Program-made: the position numbers and the translations under genes | Shown: positions 1 to 12,052 of the stretch, one piece after another | How the letters are laid out: each line of letters opens with the position of its first letter | How positions within the stretch are numbered: position 1 is the first letter of the stretch | The notes under the pieces: generated by a model | What the model was told of the DNA's origin: nothing | Database searches by the model: none | Seen by the model: the letters and a program-made list of their open reading frames with translations, nothing else | Assembly (NCBI GenBank): GCA_001972305.1 | Contig: BDDD01001970.1 | Location: forward strand, 186,001-250,000 | Length of the DNA stretch: 64,000 nucleotides | Source of the DNA: Cephalotus follicularis | Taxonomy: Eukaryota; Streptophyta; Magnoliopsida; Oxalidales; Cephalotaceae | Direction of reading: 5' to 3'

Positions 1-182
1 CCTAAGTATAGGAGGAGTTGGCTAAAGGGCAGGAGGAAGGCTTAGCCAAGTCTTGTTCAAGATGAGAATTTTATTTTTCTTTTTTGAAGTTTTGGGTCAG
101 ATTTGAACAGCCCACACCACATTGGAAGAAGAAGAAGAAGGGAAGTGGGTGTTGATTAGGCCCAAAATAAATTGGAGAAAGA

Positions 183-193
183 TATATATAAAA
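183..193 (+). promoter_or_regulatory. Putative TATA box of the kelch-like gene
   Basis: TATATATAAAA lies about 105 bases before the ATG at 297. It is followed by a CTT/CTTC-rich stretch (261-277) typical of plant 5' leaders. Position and sequence fit a core promoter; transcription is not shown. Confidence 0.4.
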
Positions 194-296
194 AAAAAGT
201 AGTCGTGGCGTGTCTTTTACTTTTGTAGCTGTATTGTAACCTAATAAGCTTAAAGTTTCTCTTCTTCTTCTTCTTCTTGTATTGTATTCGATCTCG

Positions 297-1280
297 ATGG
301 CGGCGGAAGAAGAGACGGAGAAGGCTGTGTATATACGAGTTCCCAGGTGTATCGGCGGGGATGAATGGTTGATGTTGAATCTGGAAAAGGATGTGGCGAC
401 CCCGGCTGGTCTGGAGAGAAATATGAAATGGCCATTAATGAAATGCAATCAGAGATCCACCCAAGTGGCATTGGGTTCGATGATCTACTACCTTGGCGGT
501 GTCACCCTTCGTGGATTTTTTAACACAAGCGACCATGATGATGTCTTTTGTTTCGATACCCGCTGTCCCAATAAGGGGTTGAAGAAAACCATTCCTATGA
601 ATTCTCACCGATGGAATGCCCTTGCTGCTGCTCTTGACGGCAAGATTTACGTCTTTGCTGGTCGGAGAAGTCCTTATGGCGAGGTTTTTGACCCAGATCG
701 TGGGTTGTGGGCCATTTTGCCAGAACCTCCTTCAGATTTTTTAGGCACACTGCTCTCAGATCCTTCCAATGCCCGGCTTCTGGCTCACTCTCATGATGAT
801 CTCTATGCCTACTATCCGGCTTCGAATTCCTGGAAAAGCCTCAACGTAAATTTGTATCACCACTGGAGAGACACACCATGTGTGATTGTGGACGATGTCA
901 TCTATTTTTGTTTCACCCCTGATCCTGATGACCACACCCATTGTCTAGCTGCATACGATCTAGTTAGCAACCAACCTTTGGATATCAAATGGCCCTCCGA
1001 TTCTGATTTTGCTTCTGTTTTCGCTACCATACCTGATTATGGATATAATCTGTGGGATGTTTTACATCATTTGGGAAATGGCAAGTTGTACGCGGCCATG
1101 TCCGCCCGAATGAACGACACAACGCCTGAGACTGAGCCTGAGGCTGCGTATGCTGTTCTATGCTTAACACTCAAAGTCCACAAGGAACCTGCTGGAAACA
1201 CGGTTCTCGTCACTGAACCCTCTTCCCATTGGATAAGGTTTCTAGCCGCCGCTCCTGCTCGAGATTTCCTCATTCTGTAG
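297..1280 (+). CDS. Kelch-repeat-like protein (no F-box visible), intact single-exon coding region
   Basis: The frame is open from the ATG at 297 to the TAG at 1278-1280, giving 327 residues. The frame extends 15 bases upstream only through a TTG, so 297 is the natural start. Residues about 55-150 show kelch-like blades: IYYLGG, then VFCFDTR, then RWNALAAALDGKIYVFAGR and a GEVFDP..W turn. A further blade-like part contains CVIVDDVIYFCF and LAAYDLVSNQP. Kelch proteins fold as beta-propellers that bind protein partners, and many plant ones are F-box/kelch SCF adaptors. No F-box is visible at the N-terminus, so an SCF role is not supported. A GT immediately after the stop and an AG at 1364 would form an 84-base 3'UTR intron. 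The 3' half is duplicated at 8917-9359. Substrate and partner are unknown. Confidence 0.8.
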   Translation: MAAEEETEKAVYIRVPRCIGGDEWLMLNLEKDVATPAGLERNMKWPLMKCNQRSTQVALGSMIYYLGGVTLRGFFNTSDHDDVFCFDTRCPNKGLKKTIPMNSHRWNALAAALDGKIYVFAGRRSPYGEVFDPDRGLWAILPEPPSDFLGTLLSDPSNARLLAHSHDDLYAYYPASNSWKSLNVNLYHHWRDTPCVIVDDVIYFCFTPDPDDHTHCLAAYDLVSNQPLDIKWPSDSDFASVFATIPDYGYNLWDVLHHLGNGKLYAAMSARMNDTTPETEPEAAYAVLCLTLKVHKEPAGNTVLVTEPSSHWIRFLAAAPARDFLIL

Positions 1281-4132
1281 GTAGGTAATTTTGGTACTTT
1301 TCAATATTGGAATTGATATAATCTTAGTGGATAAATACCCAAAATCAACGTTGTCTTTTTGCAGTTGAATAGAGTGCGATTCGGATATATATGTTCGTCT
1401 CAGGATCAGGTAGATACTCACTCAGTACCATCATCATCTTATTGGCATAATCTTTTTCTCTTGTTGGCTGTGTAAGTCGCTGTTGTGGCACTTAAATTGG
1501 CCTTGCTTAGTTATCATCTTTAACATGCTTTATTGGTACTTCTATCAAATATATCTAATGCTTTGTTTACCTTTTTGTTCTCATCTTTTATCAAAATCTC
1601 TAGAGGTTTTTAGTTCTGGTAGGGCATCTCCCTACCGTTTTCTTTTCCTGCTATGCTCTTCCAGATAGTCGGTTGTTTCCTTTCTGTCTCTTTGATTTTC
1701 CTAATTTATTATACTTGGTAGTTGCTTTTTTATATTCAATCTATCCTATGTAGAGGAAGAGGGACAAAATGGGTGGGATTCTTCACTACCGTGTTGATTA
1801 TGCACATTCTAATGTTATATAAATCTTCCTTCTTCTAGGTGACAATATGGTACCATGTGGAACACTAAACTATAACCATTCTTGTTGCATTTGCTGTAAT
1901 TTTGTCTTAATTTAAGGACCCGTCGTTGGGACCTTGACACCTTGTCCTCAAGTACTGCGAGCCATGATGCGCGGCAAAAAACAATGCCTTTATTGTTCTA
2001 AATATTACATTTTTAGATATTCCTAAACTATAGTATCTTTTTCATACTGTTATCTCTAGTGTATCATACACTTTAAATGATACTTGTGGGCACTTTGCAT
2101 CTATACTGTTTTGAAATGCTACCAGCTTGTTCTTTTCTTCCGTTGCTTCTAGTTCTCCTCCCATATATTTGATAAGCTGGTAACAACCCTAATCGCTATG
2201 AACTCCAAATAGAGAATGTTTTGGGAATTTGGTAATGGTAAATTCTGTCTCAAATTGAAAAGTAGCAGTTAAATTACTCAAGGGTTTCTCTCTATATCTG
2301 TCTTGTGTAGAAGCAAGTCTTTTTCCTATAATCTCTCCATATCAAAAGGTTGAAACTGCACTTTCAATATTAAACTTACACTTGAGCTTGTGGGGGGAAA
2401 ATGATAACCTGTTTCTATAGGGTTTCTTTGGTTTTTCCAAGTGTCTGCTGAGAAACTTCCCTTTAAAGCGTGATCTGAAAATGAGGAGTTATTGACGTGG
2501 AGCCTGTCAGCCATGAGAACCAGCAATAGCTTGACACTTGTTATTTCTAGTAACACTTAAATACTACCTTATAGTACTGAATTATGAGATCTTTTCTAAT
2601 TTATCCCTTGGAACTTTAATTAAATTATTTTTCCCAATCTTTTAATCCATCATTGTCACATGTTTTCACTTGAACTTTGATCAAGGACTAAAAATTATTT
2701 TTAACCTTCTTTGTATTAATTTTCTCTGTTTTTTTTACATTTGTTTGTTGCCTCTCATGTTTTAGATTTCTGCAACTTTTTAACACTTATTCTTATTTGT
2801 CATACCGAGTACTGTTCTGAGGAGTGATTTACACAAACGATGTGATTGGTTACCTGAAAAGTCTGTAAAACCGATGTAGACAGATTTTCACAATGAATAT
2901 ACATAAATGTTTTCCTTGTAAGAGAGTTTCATAAATATATTATGCAGCTAACTTTGGATCAATGTTAGAGGGGCCACTGGCGAACCTTCTGTTGATGTTG
3001 CTCTTATGGATGTGGTTGCTGTTCTTGGTTGTTGTTCTTAAGTTTATGTTTAGTAGTGATGTTTGCTTTGAGTTGTAATTTAAGGTATTAATATGTGTTA
3101 TATTTCATGCTTGACATGAAGTTGGGCAATAAATTTAAAGATATGTTTTCCCTAACCTGAAATGTGTTTCTCTGTTGTCCTCTAAAGCGTAAAAGCAACC
3201 TCTTCATGCATTTGTTTTTTTTGTTTTTGTTCATCGTCCAGTTTTCATGGCGATGATCAGTTTTTCTAGCTCAAAAGAATTTGAATTTGTTTAGTGAGAT
3301 CTTGATTTTATAAATAACTGTCTTTTTGCTTGGCCAAGTGGACATTCATTTGCTAATATAATATGTAAGCTTTCATACCATTTTTTCTACATCACATGGC
3401 GTAAGCGCTTGAATCGGCACAAAAGGTGTAAGAACCTTTTTACAACAATTAGAACCTCCTTGTACACATGTTTAAATAACAACATTTGCGTGCAATTATG
3501 AATGTTTGGTTACTATGTCCAATTTAGGAACTTGTTATCTGATAGACTAAACAATAGTGCCATGGAGATCCACCTTTAATAGAATGAACAACTTTTCGTT
3601 AAGAAACTTCACCCTGGTCCCTGTACTGTTGAAATTAAAGACGACGGAAACTAGATGATGAATATCAAGAGTAGAAATAATAGGTGATATCAAGAGCATA
3701 AATACACCTGTATAGAGAGATGCAACGAGTATGATCTGTTAAGAAATTGCCTTTTTCTTCAACTTGAATAAACATCAACTCGACGTCCCATCTCAAACAT
3801 GTATAACTTTTATACTAAATCTGTATGTGCCGTCTTGTTTCGAATTTGTCATTTCAATTGATTGATTATTCAATAATCGGACAAGAGGCCTGATTCCCAT
3901 CCCGAACCTGGTACCAAACTTAGATTTAAAGCAAATATAATTTTAAGCTATACCATTAAGTGAAAAAAAAAACATGAATATAAATAAATGCACTAATTTT
4001 TTTAAATAAATATGACAATTTTAGGGAAAAATATCAAAAGATGCATTATACTGTACTTTAGTTTCGAAATTTTAGAAAATCGTTTACATCATAATATATA
4101 GTAAACATTTAATCTAATACAACATTACACAA
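831..4132 (+). repeat. Segmental direct repeat, copy 1 (kelch 3' half plus downstream flank)
   Basis: From TGGAAAAGCC inside the kelch gene to about 4132, the sequence matches 8917-12052 in the same direction with scattered substitutions and small indels. Copy 1 keeps roughly 100 bases around 3720-3850 and some 45 bases around 3010-3085 that copy 2 lacks. Beyond the kelch stop codon, 1365-4132 holds no convincing gene. The short open frames there are not conserved in the other copy. Confidence 0.9.
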
Positions 4133-4137
4133 AACTA

Positions 4138-4870
4138 ATGCTCTCTTTGTTTGATCTTGTAGTGACCGAAGCTAGAGGAGCAAAAATGGTGATGGTGCGC
4201 TTCCAATTCCCCCTCCCAATTGATGGCCATCAACCAACTCAAGGTGTGGAGTTGATCAAAGAATTCAATACAGTGCGCCATCAACCACTGTATTTGTTCT
4301 TTGTCCTTCCTCCATTCCTTTTGGAGATTTAGTTTTTAGGGCAACAAATCAACTAGCATAGATCCTAGGGTTATTGGGATTGAGATTTCAAAGTGTTGTG
4401 TTCTTGACATTTTCCGCATTTTACTTACAATTGTTGTTTGTGATTTTTGTTTTGAACCTTGGAACCTCAATTCCAACAATTAGTATCAGAGCGTTTATGC
4501 TCTTGATTTGTTGCCTTCTTTGTGATTTTGGTTATAGCTTTGGGTAATGCATGATTTGGAGCTATGAATTTTCATGTAGTTAATTGCGTTTTTGAGTTTG
4601 AATTTTTTCTGCCCCTTTTTCTCTTTGATGCTGCAACTATTGATGCCTATTTCTTGATGTTCTATGTGATAGAATATATGGAATATGATCTTGATGTGTT
4701 GGGATATGTGTTGAGAATGATATAGTTCAAGATTAATTTATGGTTCGATGATTTGAAATAAAATTTCTGCATTTTTGTTCATCCTACCAGTGAGCTATGT
4801 TGGCATTTTTCTCTTTGATTTGTGGTTTGATTTTGAATCAAATGGTATGGATATGTAGTAGACATGTTAA
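4138..4870 (+). mobile_element. Ty1/copia-like 5' remnant: LTR end, primer-binding site and leader
   Basis: The sequence AATTCCAACA at 4469-4478 looks like an LTR end. It is directly followed by TTAGTATCAGAGCG, a slightly changed initiator-Met primer-binding site (usual core TGGTATCAGAGC). The T-rich stretch that follows resembles copia leaders. It begins where homology between the two kelch flanks stops. No gag or pol follows. The outer LTR boundary is not certain. Confidence 0.5.
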
Positions 4871-4877
4871 AGTTCAC

Positions 4878-5870
4878 TTAATGATCAGAAACTTTTCACC
4901 TGGTTGTCCAAATGGTAAGTGGTTGTAGGGTAAAAGTCTTTGCACTTAATTTGACCAATTTTTGATTATTTTGGCATTTATTTATGTGGGTAAATATAAA
5001 TCAAAATGCACCAATTTTTACAAAATCTTAATGCCAATTTTTTTCTTTATTACTTTCCCAGGTTGTCTATTTCAGCAATATTTTACTGGAGCTTAAGAGA
5101 TAGGAAGACGCTATAGATGCTTGTAAACATGGCTCAACACTCCCAAGTAAGCAGAAGAAATCTCAAATAACACAAGTGTTAATTGAGTAATTTAAGGAAT
5201 CATCTAAAAAAGGAGTCTTCATTTAATAGCAAATTTTCATTAGCTTTTATATAACGTGCCATTCCAGAAACAATATAATGCTTCTGATTGAGATGGACAC
5301 TATGGATATATTTGGCAAAAATTTTTTGGGGTTAATTTCTTTATCTATTATAATTTTTGATATCCAGGTTAGTGATACAATGATAAAATAAATAATATGT
5401 TTGAATACCGAATAAGCTTTCTTATTTTAAGCTTTTATCGGCACTGCCATATAAAAGGAGCGCCTAATCTTTAACACAATATAATAATAACAATGACTTT
5501 CAAATTAATTAATCATTGCAGTTTTCAACAAGAAAATGGCAAGTAAGACTTTTTTTTTTGGATGAGTAAGGAGAAGATGTTTGCATGTCATACTCAAACC
5601 CTTTGGCCTTAGCTGGCAGTAAGTACTGGCATTAGTCTTTGGACTGCGAAAATACAGCCAAGAAGGTGAGAAAGTGGTTACTATGTTCCTGCAATTTTTA
5701 TTTGTTTCAGATTTTGGAAATTTAAGTTTGAGTTCTAGCTTTTGAACATCTAAAAGTTCAAGCTGGTTATCTTGAAACCGTACTATGCATACATATATAA
5801 TCACAATGTTCTGTTGCTGCATATATCTGAAGGGTCAACATGTGTTGCTTTTTCTAGTTGGATAGAGGGG
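4878..5870 (+). pseudogene. Gene X N-terminal (TPR-like) part, decayed copy
   Basis: This stretch is an inverted copy of 20385-21395. It keeps the end of exon 2 with its GGTAAGT donor (about 4908-4920) and an exon 3 copy beginning after TTTCAG near 5072. In exon 3 the codon for Y in KRYED has become TAG, and 24 bases present in the other copy are missing before GVFI. Exon 1 is absent. The intron or 3' part (about 5500-5850) is alignable to 20400-20700. It lies just before the palindrome carrying the C-terminal exons in the same direction, so it probably derives from one larger gene. Confidence 0.65.
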
Positions 5871-5879
5871 AATCATTTA

Positions 5880-6737
5880 CGTCACATTCGATGGGATAGA
5901 TGAGAGACTAGGAAAAATATTTCCTTCTCTCTATGAATTGAAAGGGGGAAAAACGGATGTAATTGCTTTGTAAAAGAAGCTCTCAAGCATTATTGATCTC
6001 CCCTTTGGAAAGTCTGAAGTTCTGTCAGATCCGGATTTTAAGCTTCCATTCGAGTTGAAATCATTTTTATTTAACCTTTCAAGTTTTAATGTGTAAATTG
6101 CATATAATGAAAAAGATATATGTTTCTTCCATTATTTTTTATTGTGTATTTTGTTTTGTTTATTAATTTTATATTTTGTTTTGTTTTTGTTGTTTGATAG
6201 GGATGCAATTGGAGCGAAGTGGTTAATTGATGGTCCTGTTTTTTTGAGCAGTTTGGAGAGAGTGAACTTTGTTTATAAACCAAATGAACTTATTAGGAGA
6301 AGATGGCTTATTCTACATGATATTGATGCAAATATGGCGGCGATAGTCAATACTAATAGTCAATGATTATCGTGGTCATCGGCTCTCCCTAATGGCAGTC
6401 TGTATGAGGCTATTTTTGTTAATTCCAAATCGATTGCTTTTAAGCCATACAGTAAAGAAGCTGATTTTATTCGATATGCAATTGCTATTTTTGCGCACTA
6501 CAATGACCTGAAGTTTACAAATATTTGGGGTTCGCACGTAAGTTTTGTTGATCCATAGTTTTTTTGTTTAAAACTCAGTTTTGTATTGATTTTATCTTAA
6601 CAAAACTTTTTTTTAATAGACTTTGAGAACAGTTGACTTGGAAAAAGGACTGCGCAACATTTTTCTAATAATGTACGTTGTTTTTATCAATGCCCTCCTT
6701 CAGGTTGCTCGTATTTGCCGAAATAAGTAAGTATAAC
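5880..6737 (+). pseudogene. Gene X C-terminal exons, left-arm copy
   Basis: Exon-like blocks follow one another. The first contains FDGIDERLGK and ELKGGKTDVIAL; a TAA is in frame just after it, and the frame then continues KKLSSIIDLPFGKSE to a GTGTAAATT donor. The second starts after TTTGATAG at 6200, reads AIGAKWLIDGPVF, and ends at a GTAAGT donor near 6539. The third starts after TTTTAATAG near 6619 and ends near 6727. The first TAA is shared with the other arm. A second stop, TGA replacing Gly after NTNSQ (6364-6366), is private to this arm. No family is recognised, so no function is proposed. Confidence 0.6.
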
Positions 6738-6950
6738 ATGTCTATTAGTGTCATCATGACACTATTTAACTGTTTTGAAATGATTATAAATGTTTTTTTT
6801 TTGTTTTGACCTTTTAACTTGTATTGGTGGACAAAATAACGTCTGGATTAATTGTCAAGTGTGCTTACTAATGGACAATGAGTCATTTTGATGGTTGTCA
6901 TTTTTTATATGTGCATTATGTCACCAATTAACTTATGATAGAATTTTTAT
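6736..6950. other. 215-base block present only in the left palindrome arm
   Basis: The right arm joins GTATA directly to AGACTAGG, while the left arm has 215 AT-rich bases between them. No terminal inverted repeats or clear target duplication are seen. It may be an insertion in this arm, or a deletion in the other using short TA-rich homology. Confidence 0.6.
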
Positions 6951-7221
6951 AGACTAGGTGTTGATTATTCTTTTGGTGTTGTGTGGTTATTTTTCTTTTT
7001 ACGCATATATTGTTCATTTTTTGGGCATAAGCAGTTTGTCATACAAAATGTTGTGAATAAACATAATGTTAACTATAAGTTTTGTCTTATGTCTTCCAGG
7101 TGATTTCTCTGTTGAAGATATATTTTTTTTGATATTGTTCAAATCTGTTGATATTCACCAAATGAATATGGATGCTGTAGCCTACTTACAATAGTCTAAA
7201 CTTATAGTCTAACTAGGCTTT

Positions 7222-8313
7222 CTACAACATCCATCTTTATTTGAAGAATATCAATAGACTTGAACAATAATAATAAAAAATATCTTCAACAGAGAAATCA
7301 CCTGGAAGACATAAGACAAAACTTATAGTCAACGTTATGTTTATTCACAACATTTTGTATGACAAATAGCTTATGCCCAAAAAATTGTGAACAATATATG
7401 CGTAAAAAGAAAAATAATCACAAACCCCAAAATAATAATCAACACCTAGTCTTATACTTACTTATTTCGGCAAATACGAGCAACCTGAAGGAGGGCATTG
7501 ATAAAAACAACGTACATTATTGAAAAAATGTTGCGCAGTCCTTTTTTCAAAGTCAACTGTTCTCAAAGTCTATTAAAAAAAGTTTTGTTAAGATAAAATC
7601 AATACAAAACTGAGTTTTAAACAAAAAACTATGGAACAACAAAACTTACGTACGGACCCTGAATATTTGCAAACTTCTTGTCATTGTAGTGCGCAAAAAC
7701 AGCAGTTGCATATCGAATAAAATCAGCTTTTTTACTGTATGGCTCAAAAGCAATCGATTTGGCATTAACAAAAATATCCTCATACACACTGCTATTAGGG
7801 AGAGCCGGTGACCACGATAACCCTTGACTATTAGTATTGACTATCGCCGCCATATTTGCATCAATATCCTGTAGAATAATCCATCTTCTCCTAGTAAGTT
7901 CATTTAGTTTATAAACAAAGTTCACTCTCTCCAAACTACTCCAAAAAACAGGACCATCAATTAACCACTTCGCTCCAATTGCATCCCTATCAAACAACAA
8001 AAACAAAACAAAATATAAAATTAATAAACAAAACAAAATACACAATAAAAAATAATGGAAGAAACATATATCTTTTTCATTATATGCAATTTACACATTA
8101 AAACTTGAAAGGTTAAATAAAAATGATTTCAACTCGAATGGAAGCTTAAAATCCGGATCTGACAGAACTTCAGACTTTCCAAAGGGGAGATCAATAATGC
8201 TTGAGAGCTTCTTTTACAAAGCAATTACATCCGTTTTTCCCCCTTTCAATTCATAGAGAGAAGGAAATATTTTTCCTAGTCTCTCATCTATCCCATCGAA
8301 TGTGACGTAAATG
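7222..8313 (-). repeat. Large palindrome, right arm
   Basis: This is the inverted partner of 5874-7180 and the less decayed arm. It ends inside an exon of gene X, so the palindrome boundary cuts coding sequence: the exon continues beyond 8313 here but not in the left arm. Confidence 0.9.
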
Positions 8314-8806
8314 TCATGTTCTATATTTCCAAAATGTGTTCCCTGGTCATAGAGAAACATCATCCCACGAACAACGCCTCTACAATACACACAAAGATCA
8401 CTAAAAGACAAAGTAACAAATTCACAAGTTACTAGAAAAATAAAAGAACAAAATAAGTTACCTAAAAATAAGTATGACATCCTTTTCTATATACTTTCAC
8501 CATGAGACTTTTTTTATCACCATCCGACAGCTCACTTGACTTATCTTTCAAAAATTCTTCCAACCTCGCGCGAAAGAAAAAGTCGAGGGGGCATGCTCTC
8601 TCGACAACTACATATTGATCTACATTATTTTCGAAGCGGAGAATATTACCATTCTTGTTTATGTATGAGAGTAAAATTATTCCATTCTCGGCTGCACTCT
8701 CGGTATCACCAAATGAAATTAATGATACTTCTTTGCTGAAAAGATCGGTGCTCATTGTCCCATAATGAATACCGTATTTGTCCTTCAGACTCATAGACAA
8801 TCTCAT
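7464..8806 (-). pseudogene. Gene X C-terminal exons, less decayed copy
   Basis: Read on the minus strand there are four exon-like blocks. The first (8806 to about 8462) contains KDKYGIHYGTMSTDLF and DFFFRARLEEFLKDKSSEL. The second (about 8385 to 8095) contains YDQGTHFG and FDGIDERLGK. The third (about 7988 to 7650) runs from AIGAKWLIDGPVF to FANIQGPYV and ends at GTAAGT. The last (about 7574 to 7467) ends CPPSGCSYLPK with a stop. Introns are bounded by AG and GT in most places. An in-frame TAA after DVIAL (shared with the left arm) and a poor donor after HTYF indicate a pseudogene. The family is not recognised. Relation to the TPR-like part is inferred from order and strand. Confidence 0.6.
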
Positions 8807-8916
8807 AGAAATAAAAAGGTGCTAGTATAGAGTAAAAGTGTTATAAACAATAATTGAAGCATAATAATACTGAATTAAAGACTAATAATTCTCAATATGC
8901 TTTACCTCCTTTTCTT

Positions 8917-11900
8917 GGAAAAGCCTCAACGTATATTTGTCTCACCACTGGATAGACACACCATGTGTGATTGTGGACGATGTCATCTATTTTTGTTTCA
9001 CCCCTGATCCTGATGACCACACCCATTGTCTAGCTGCATACGATCTGGTTAGCAACCAACCTTTGGATATCAAATGGCCCTCCGATTCAGATTTTGCTTC
9101 TGTTTTCGCTACCATACCTGATTATGGATATAATCTGTGGGAGGTTTTACATCATTTGGGAAATGGCAAGTTGTGCGCGGCCATGTCCGCCCGATTGAAC
9201 GACACAACGCCTGAGCCTGAGGCTGCGTATGCTGTTCTATGCTTAACACTCAAAGTCCACAAGGAACCTGCTGGAAACATGGTTCTCGTCACTGAACCCT
9301 CTTCCCATTGGATAAGGTTTCTGGTCGCCGCTCCTGCTCGAGATTTCCTCATTCTGTAGGTAGGTAATTTTGGTACTTTTCAATATTGGAATTGATATAA
9401 TCTTAGTGGATAAATACCCAAAATCAACGTTGTCTTTTTGCAGTTGAATAGAGTGCGATTCGGATATATATGTTCGTCTCTGGATCAGGTAGTTACTCCC
9501 TCAGTACCATCATCATCTTATTGGCATAATCTTTTTCTCTTGTTGGCTGTGTAAGTCGCTGTTGTGGCACCTAAATTGGCCTTGCTTAGTTATCATCTTT
9601 AACATGCTTTATTGGTACTTCTATCAAATATATCTAATGCTTTGTTTACCTTTTTGTTCTCATATTTTATCAAAATCTCTAGAGGTTTTTAGTTCTGGTA
9701 GGGCATCTCCCTACCGTTTTCTTTTCCTGCTATGCTCTTCCAGATAGTCGGTTGTTTCCTTTCTGTCTCTTTGATTTTCGTAATTTATTCTACTTGGTAG
9801 TTGCTTTTTTATAATCAATCTATCCTATGTAGAGGAAGAGGGACAAAATGGGTGGGATTCTTCACTACTATGTTGATTATGCACATTCTAATGTTATATA
9901 AATCTTCCTTCTTCTAGGTGACAATATGGTACCATGTGGAACACTAAACTATAACCATTCTTGTTGCATTTGCTGTAATTTTGTCTTAATATAAGGACCT
10001 GTCATTGGGACCTTGACACCTTGTCCTCAAGTACTGCGAGCCATGATGCGCGGCAAAAAACAATGCCTTAATTGTTCTAAATATTACATTTTTAGATATT
10101 CCTAAACTATAGTATCTTTTTCATACTGTTATCTCTAGTGTATCATACACTTTAAATGATACTTGTGGGCACTTTGCATCTATACTGTTTTGAAATGCTA
10201 CCAGCTTGTTCTTTTCTTCCGTTGCTTCTCGTTTTCGTCCCATATATTTGATAAGCTGGTAATAACCCTAATCGCTATGAACTCCAAATATAGAATGTTT
10301 TGGGAATTTGGTAATGGTAAATTCTGTCTCAAATTGAAAAGTAGCAGTTAAATTACTCAAGGGTTTCTCTCTATATTTGTCTTGTGTAGAAGCAAGTCTT
10401 TTTCCTATAATCTTTCCATATCAAGAGGTTGAAACTGCACTTTCAATATTAAACTTACACTTGAGCCTGTGGGGGGGAAAATGATAACCTGTTTCTATAG
10501 GTTTTTTTTTTGGTTTTTCCAAGTGTTTGCTGAGAAACTTCCCTTTAAAGCGTGATCTGAAAATGAGGAGTTATTGACGTGGCGCCTGTCAGCCAAGAGA
10601 ACCAGCAATAGCTTGACACTGGTTATTTCAAGTAACACTTAAATACTACCTTATAGTCCTGAATTATGAGATCTTTTCTAATTTAGCCCTTGGAACTTTA
10701 ATTAAATTATTTTTCCCAATCTTTTAATCCATCATTGTCACATGTTTTCGCTTGAACGTTGATCAAGGACTAAAAATTATTTTTAACCTTCTTTGTATTA
10801 GTTTTCTCTGTTTTTTTACATTTGGTTGTTTCCTCTCATGTTTTAGATTTCTGAAACTTTTTAACACTTATTCTTATTTGTCATACCGAGTACTGTTCTG
10901 AGGAGTGATTTACACAAACGATGTGATTGGTTACCTGAAAAGTCTGTAAAACCGATGTAGACAAGATTTTCACAATGAATATACATAAATGTTTTCCTTG
11001 TAAGAGAGTTTCATAAATATGTTATGCAGCTAACTTTGGATCAATGTTTGAGGTGCCACTGGCGAACCTTCTGTTGATGTTGCTCTTATGGATGTGGTTG
11101 TTCTTAAGTTTATGTTGAGTGTATTAATATGTGTTATATTTCATGCTTGACATGAAGTTTGGCAATAAATTTAAAGATATGTTTTCCGTAACCTGAAATG
11201 TGTTTCGCTGTTGTCCTCTAAAGCGTAAAAGCAACCTCTTCATGCATTTGTTTTTTTGTTTTTGTTCATCGTCCAGTTTTCGCGGCGATGATCAGTTTTT
11301 CTAGTAGGCAAATGAATTTGAATTTGTTTAGTGAGATCTTGATTTTATAACTGTCTTTTTGCTTGTCCAAGTGGACATTCATTTGCTAATATAATACGTA
11401 AGCTTTCATACCATTTTTTTCTACATAACATGGCGTAAGCGCTTGAATGGGCACAAAAGGTGTAAGAACCTTTTTACAACAATTAGAACCTTCTTGTACA
11501 CATGTTTAAATAACAACATTTACGTGCAATTATGAAAGTTTGGTTACTATGTCCAATTTAGGAACTTGTTATCTGATGGACTAAACAATAGTGCCATGGA
11601 GATCCACCTTTAATAGAATGAACAACTTTTCGTAAAGAAACTTCACCCTGGTCCCTGTACTGTTGAAATTAAAGACGACGGAAACTAGATGATGAATATC
11701 GAGAGTAGAAATAATAGGTGATATCAAGAGCATACATACACCTGTACAGAAAGATGCCGTCGTCTTTATTTTCAATTGATTGATTATTCAATAATCGGAC
11801 AATAGGCCTGATTCCCATCCCCAACCTGGTACCAAACTTAGGTTTAAAGCAAATATAATTTTAAGCTATACAATTAAGTGAAAAAACACATGAATATAAA

Positions 11901-12052
11901 TAAATGCACTAATTTTTTTTTTAAAATATATGACAATAATAGGGAAAATTATCAAAAGATACATTATACTGTACTTCAGTTCCGAAATTTTAGAAAATCA
12001 TTAACATCATAATATATAGTATACATTTAATCTAATACAATATTACACAAAT
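8917..12052 (+). repeat. Segmental direct repeat, copy 2
   Basis: This is the second copy of 831-4132 in the same direction. Its left border falls inside the kelch coding sequence, joined to sequence upstream of gene X. Its right border lies at the ACACAAA run after which the two copies differ. It lacks about 100 bases near 11755 and about 45 bases near 11100 relative to copy 1. Nothing convincing is coded in 9444-12052. Confidence 0.9.
8937..9359 (+). pseudogene. Truncated kelch-like copy (C-terminal about 140 residues)
   Basis: The frame matches the C-terminal 40 percent of the 297-1280 protein with few changes (for example LWEVLH for LWDVLH, and loss of ET in TTPEPEAA). It ends at the same FLIL-stop and keeps the post-stop intron signals (9360-9443). 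The N-terminal blades and the promoter are missing. The 5' side joins unrelated sequence at about 8916, so expression as a kelch protein is unlikely. The first ATG (8937) comes from TTTGTCTCACC-type divergence near the border and is probably not a real start. Confidence 0.8.

Larger units (their letters stand above)
5874..7180 (+). repeat. Large palindrome, left arm
   Basis: The reverse complement of 7222-8313 aligns along this whole arm, with a 41-base spacer (7181-7221) between the arms. The arm is 1307 bases against 1092 in the partner, and the difference is one 215-base block at 6736-6950. The arms carry the same exons of gene X. Confidence 0.9.

Noticed and set aside
1483-1668. Small open frame conserved at 9562-9747
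   Set aside because: It is conserved only because the whole 3 kb flank is duplicated; codon pattern and domains do not support coding.
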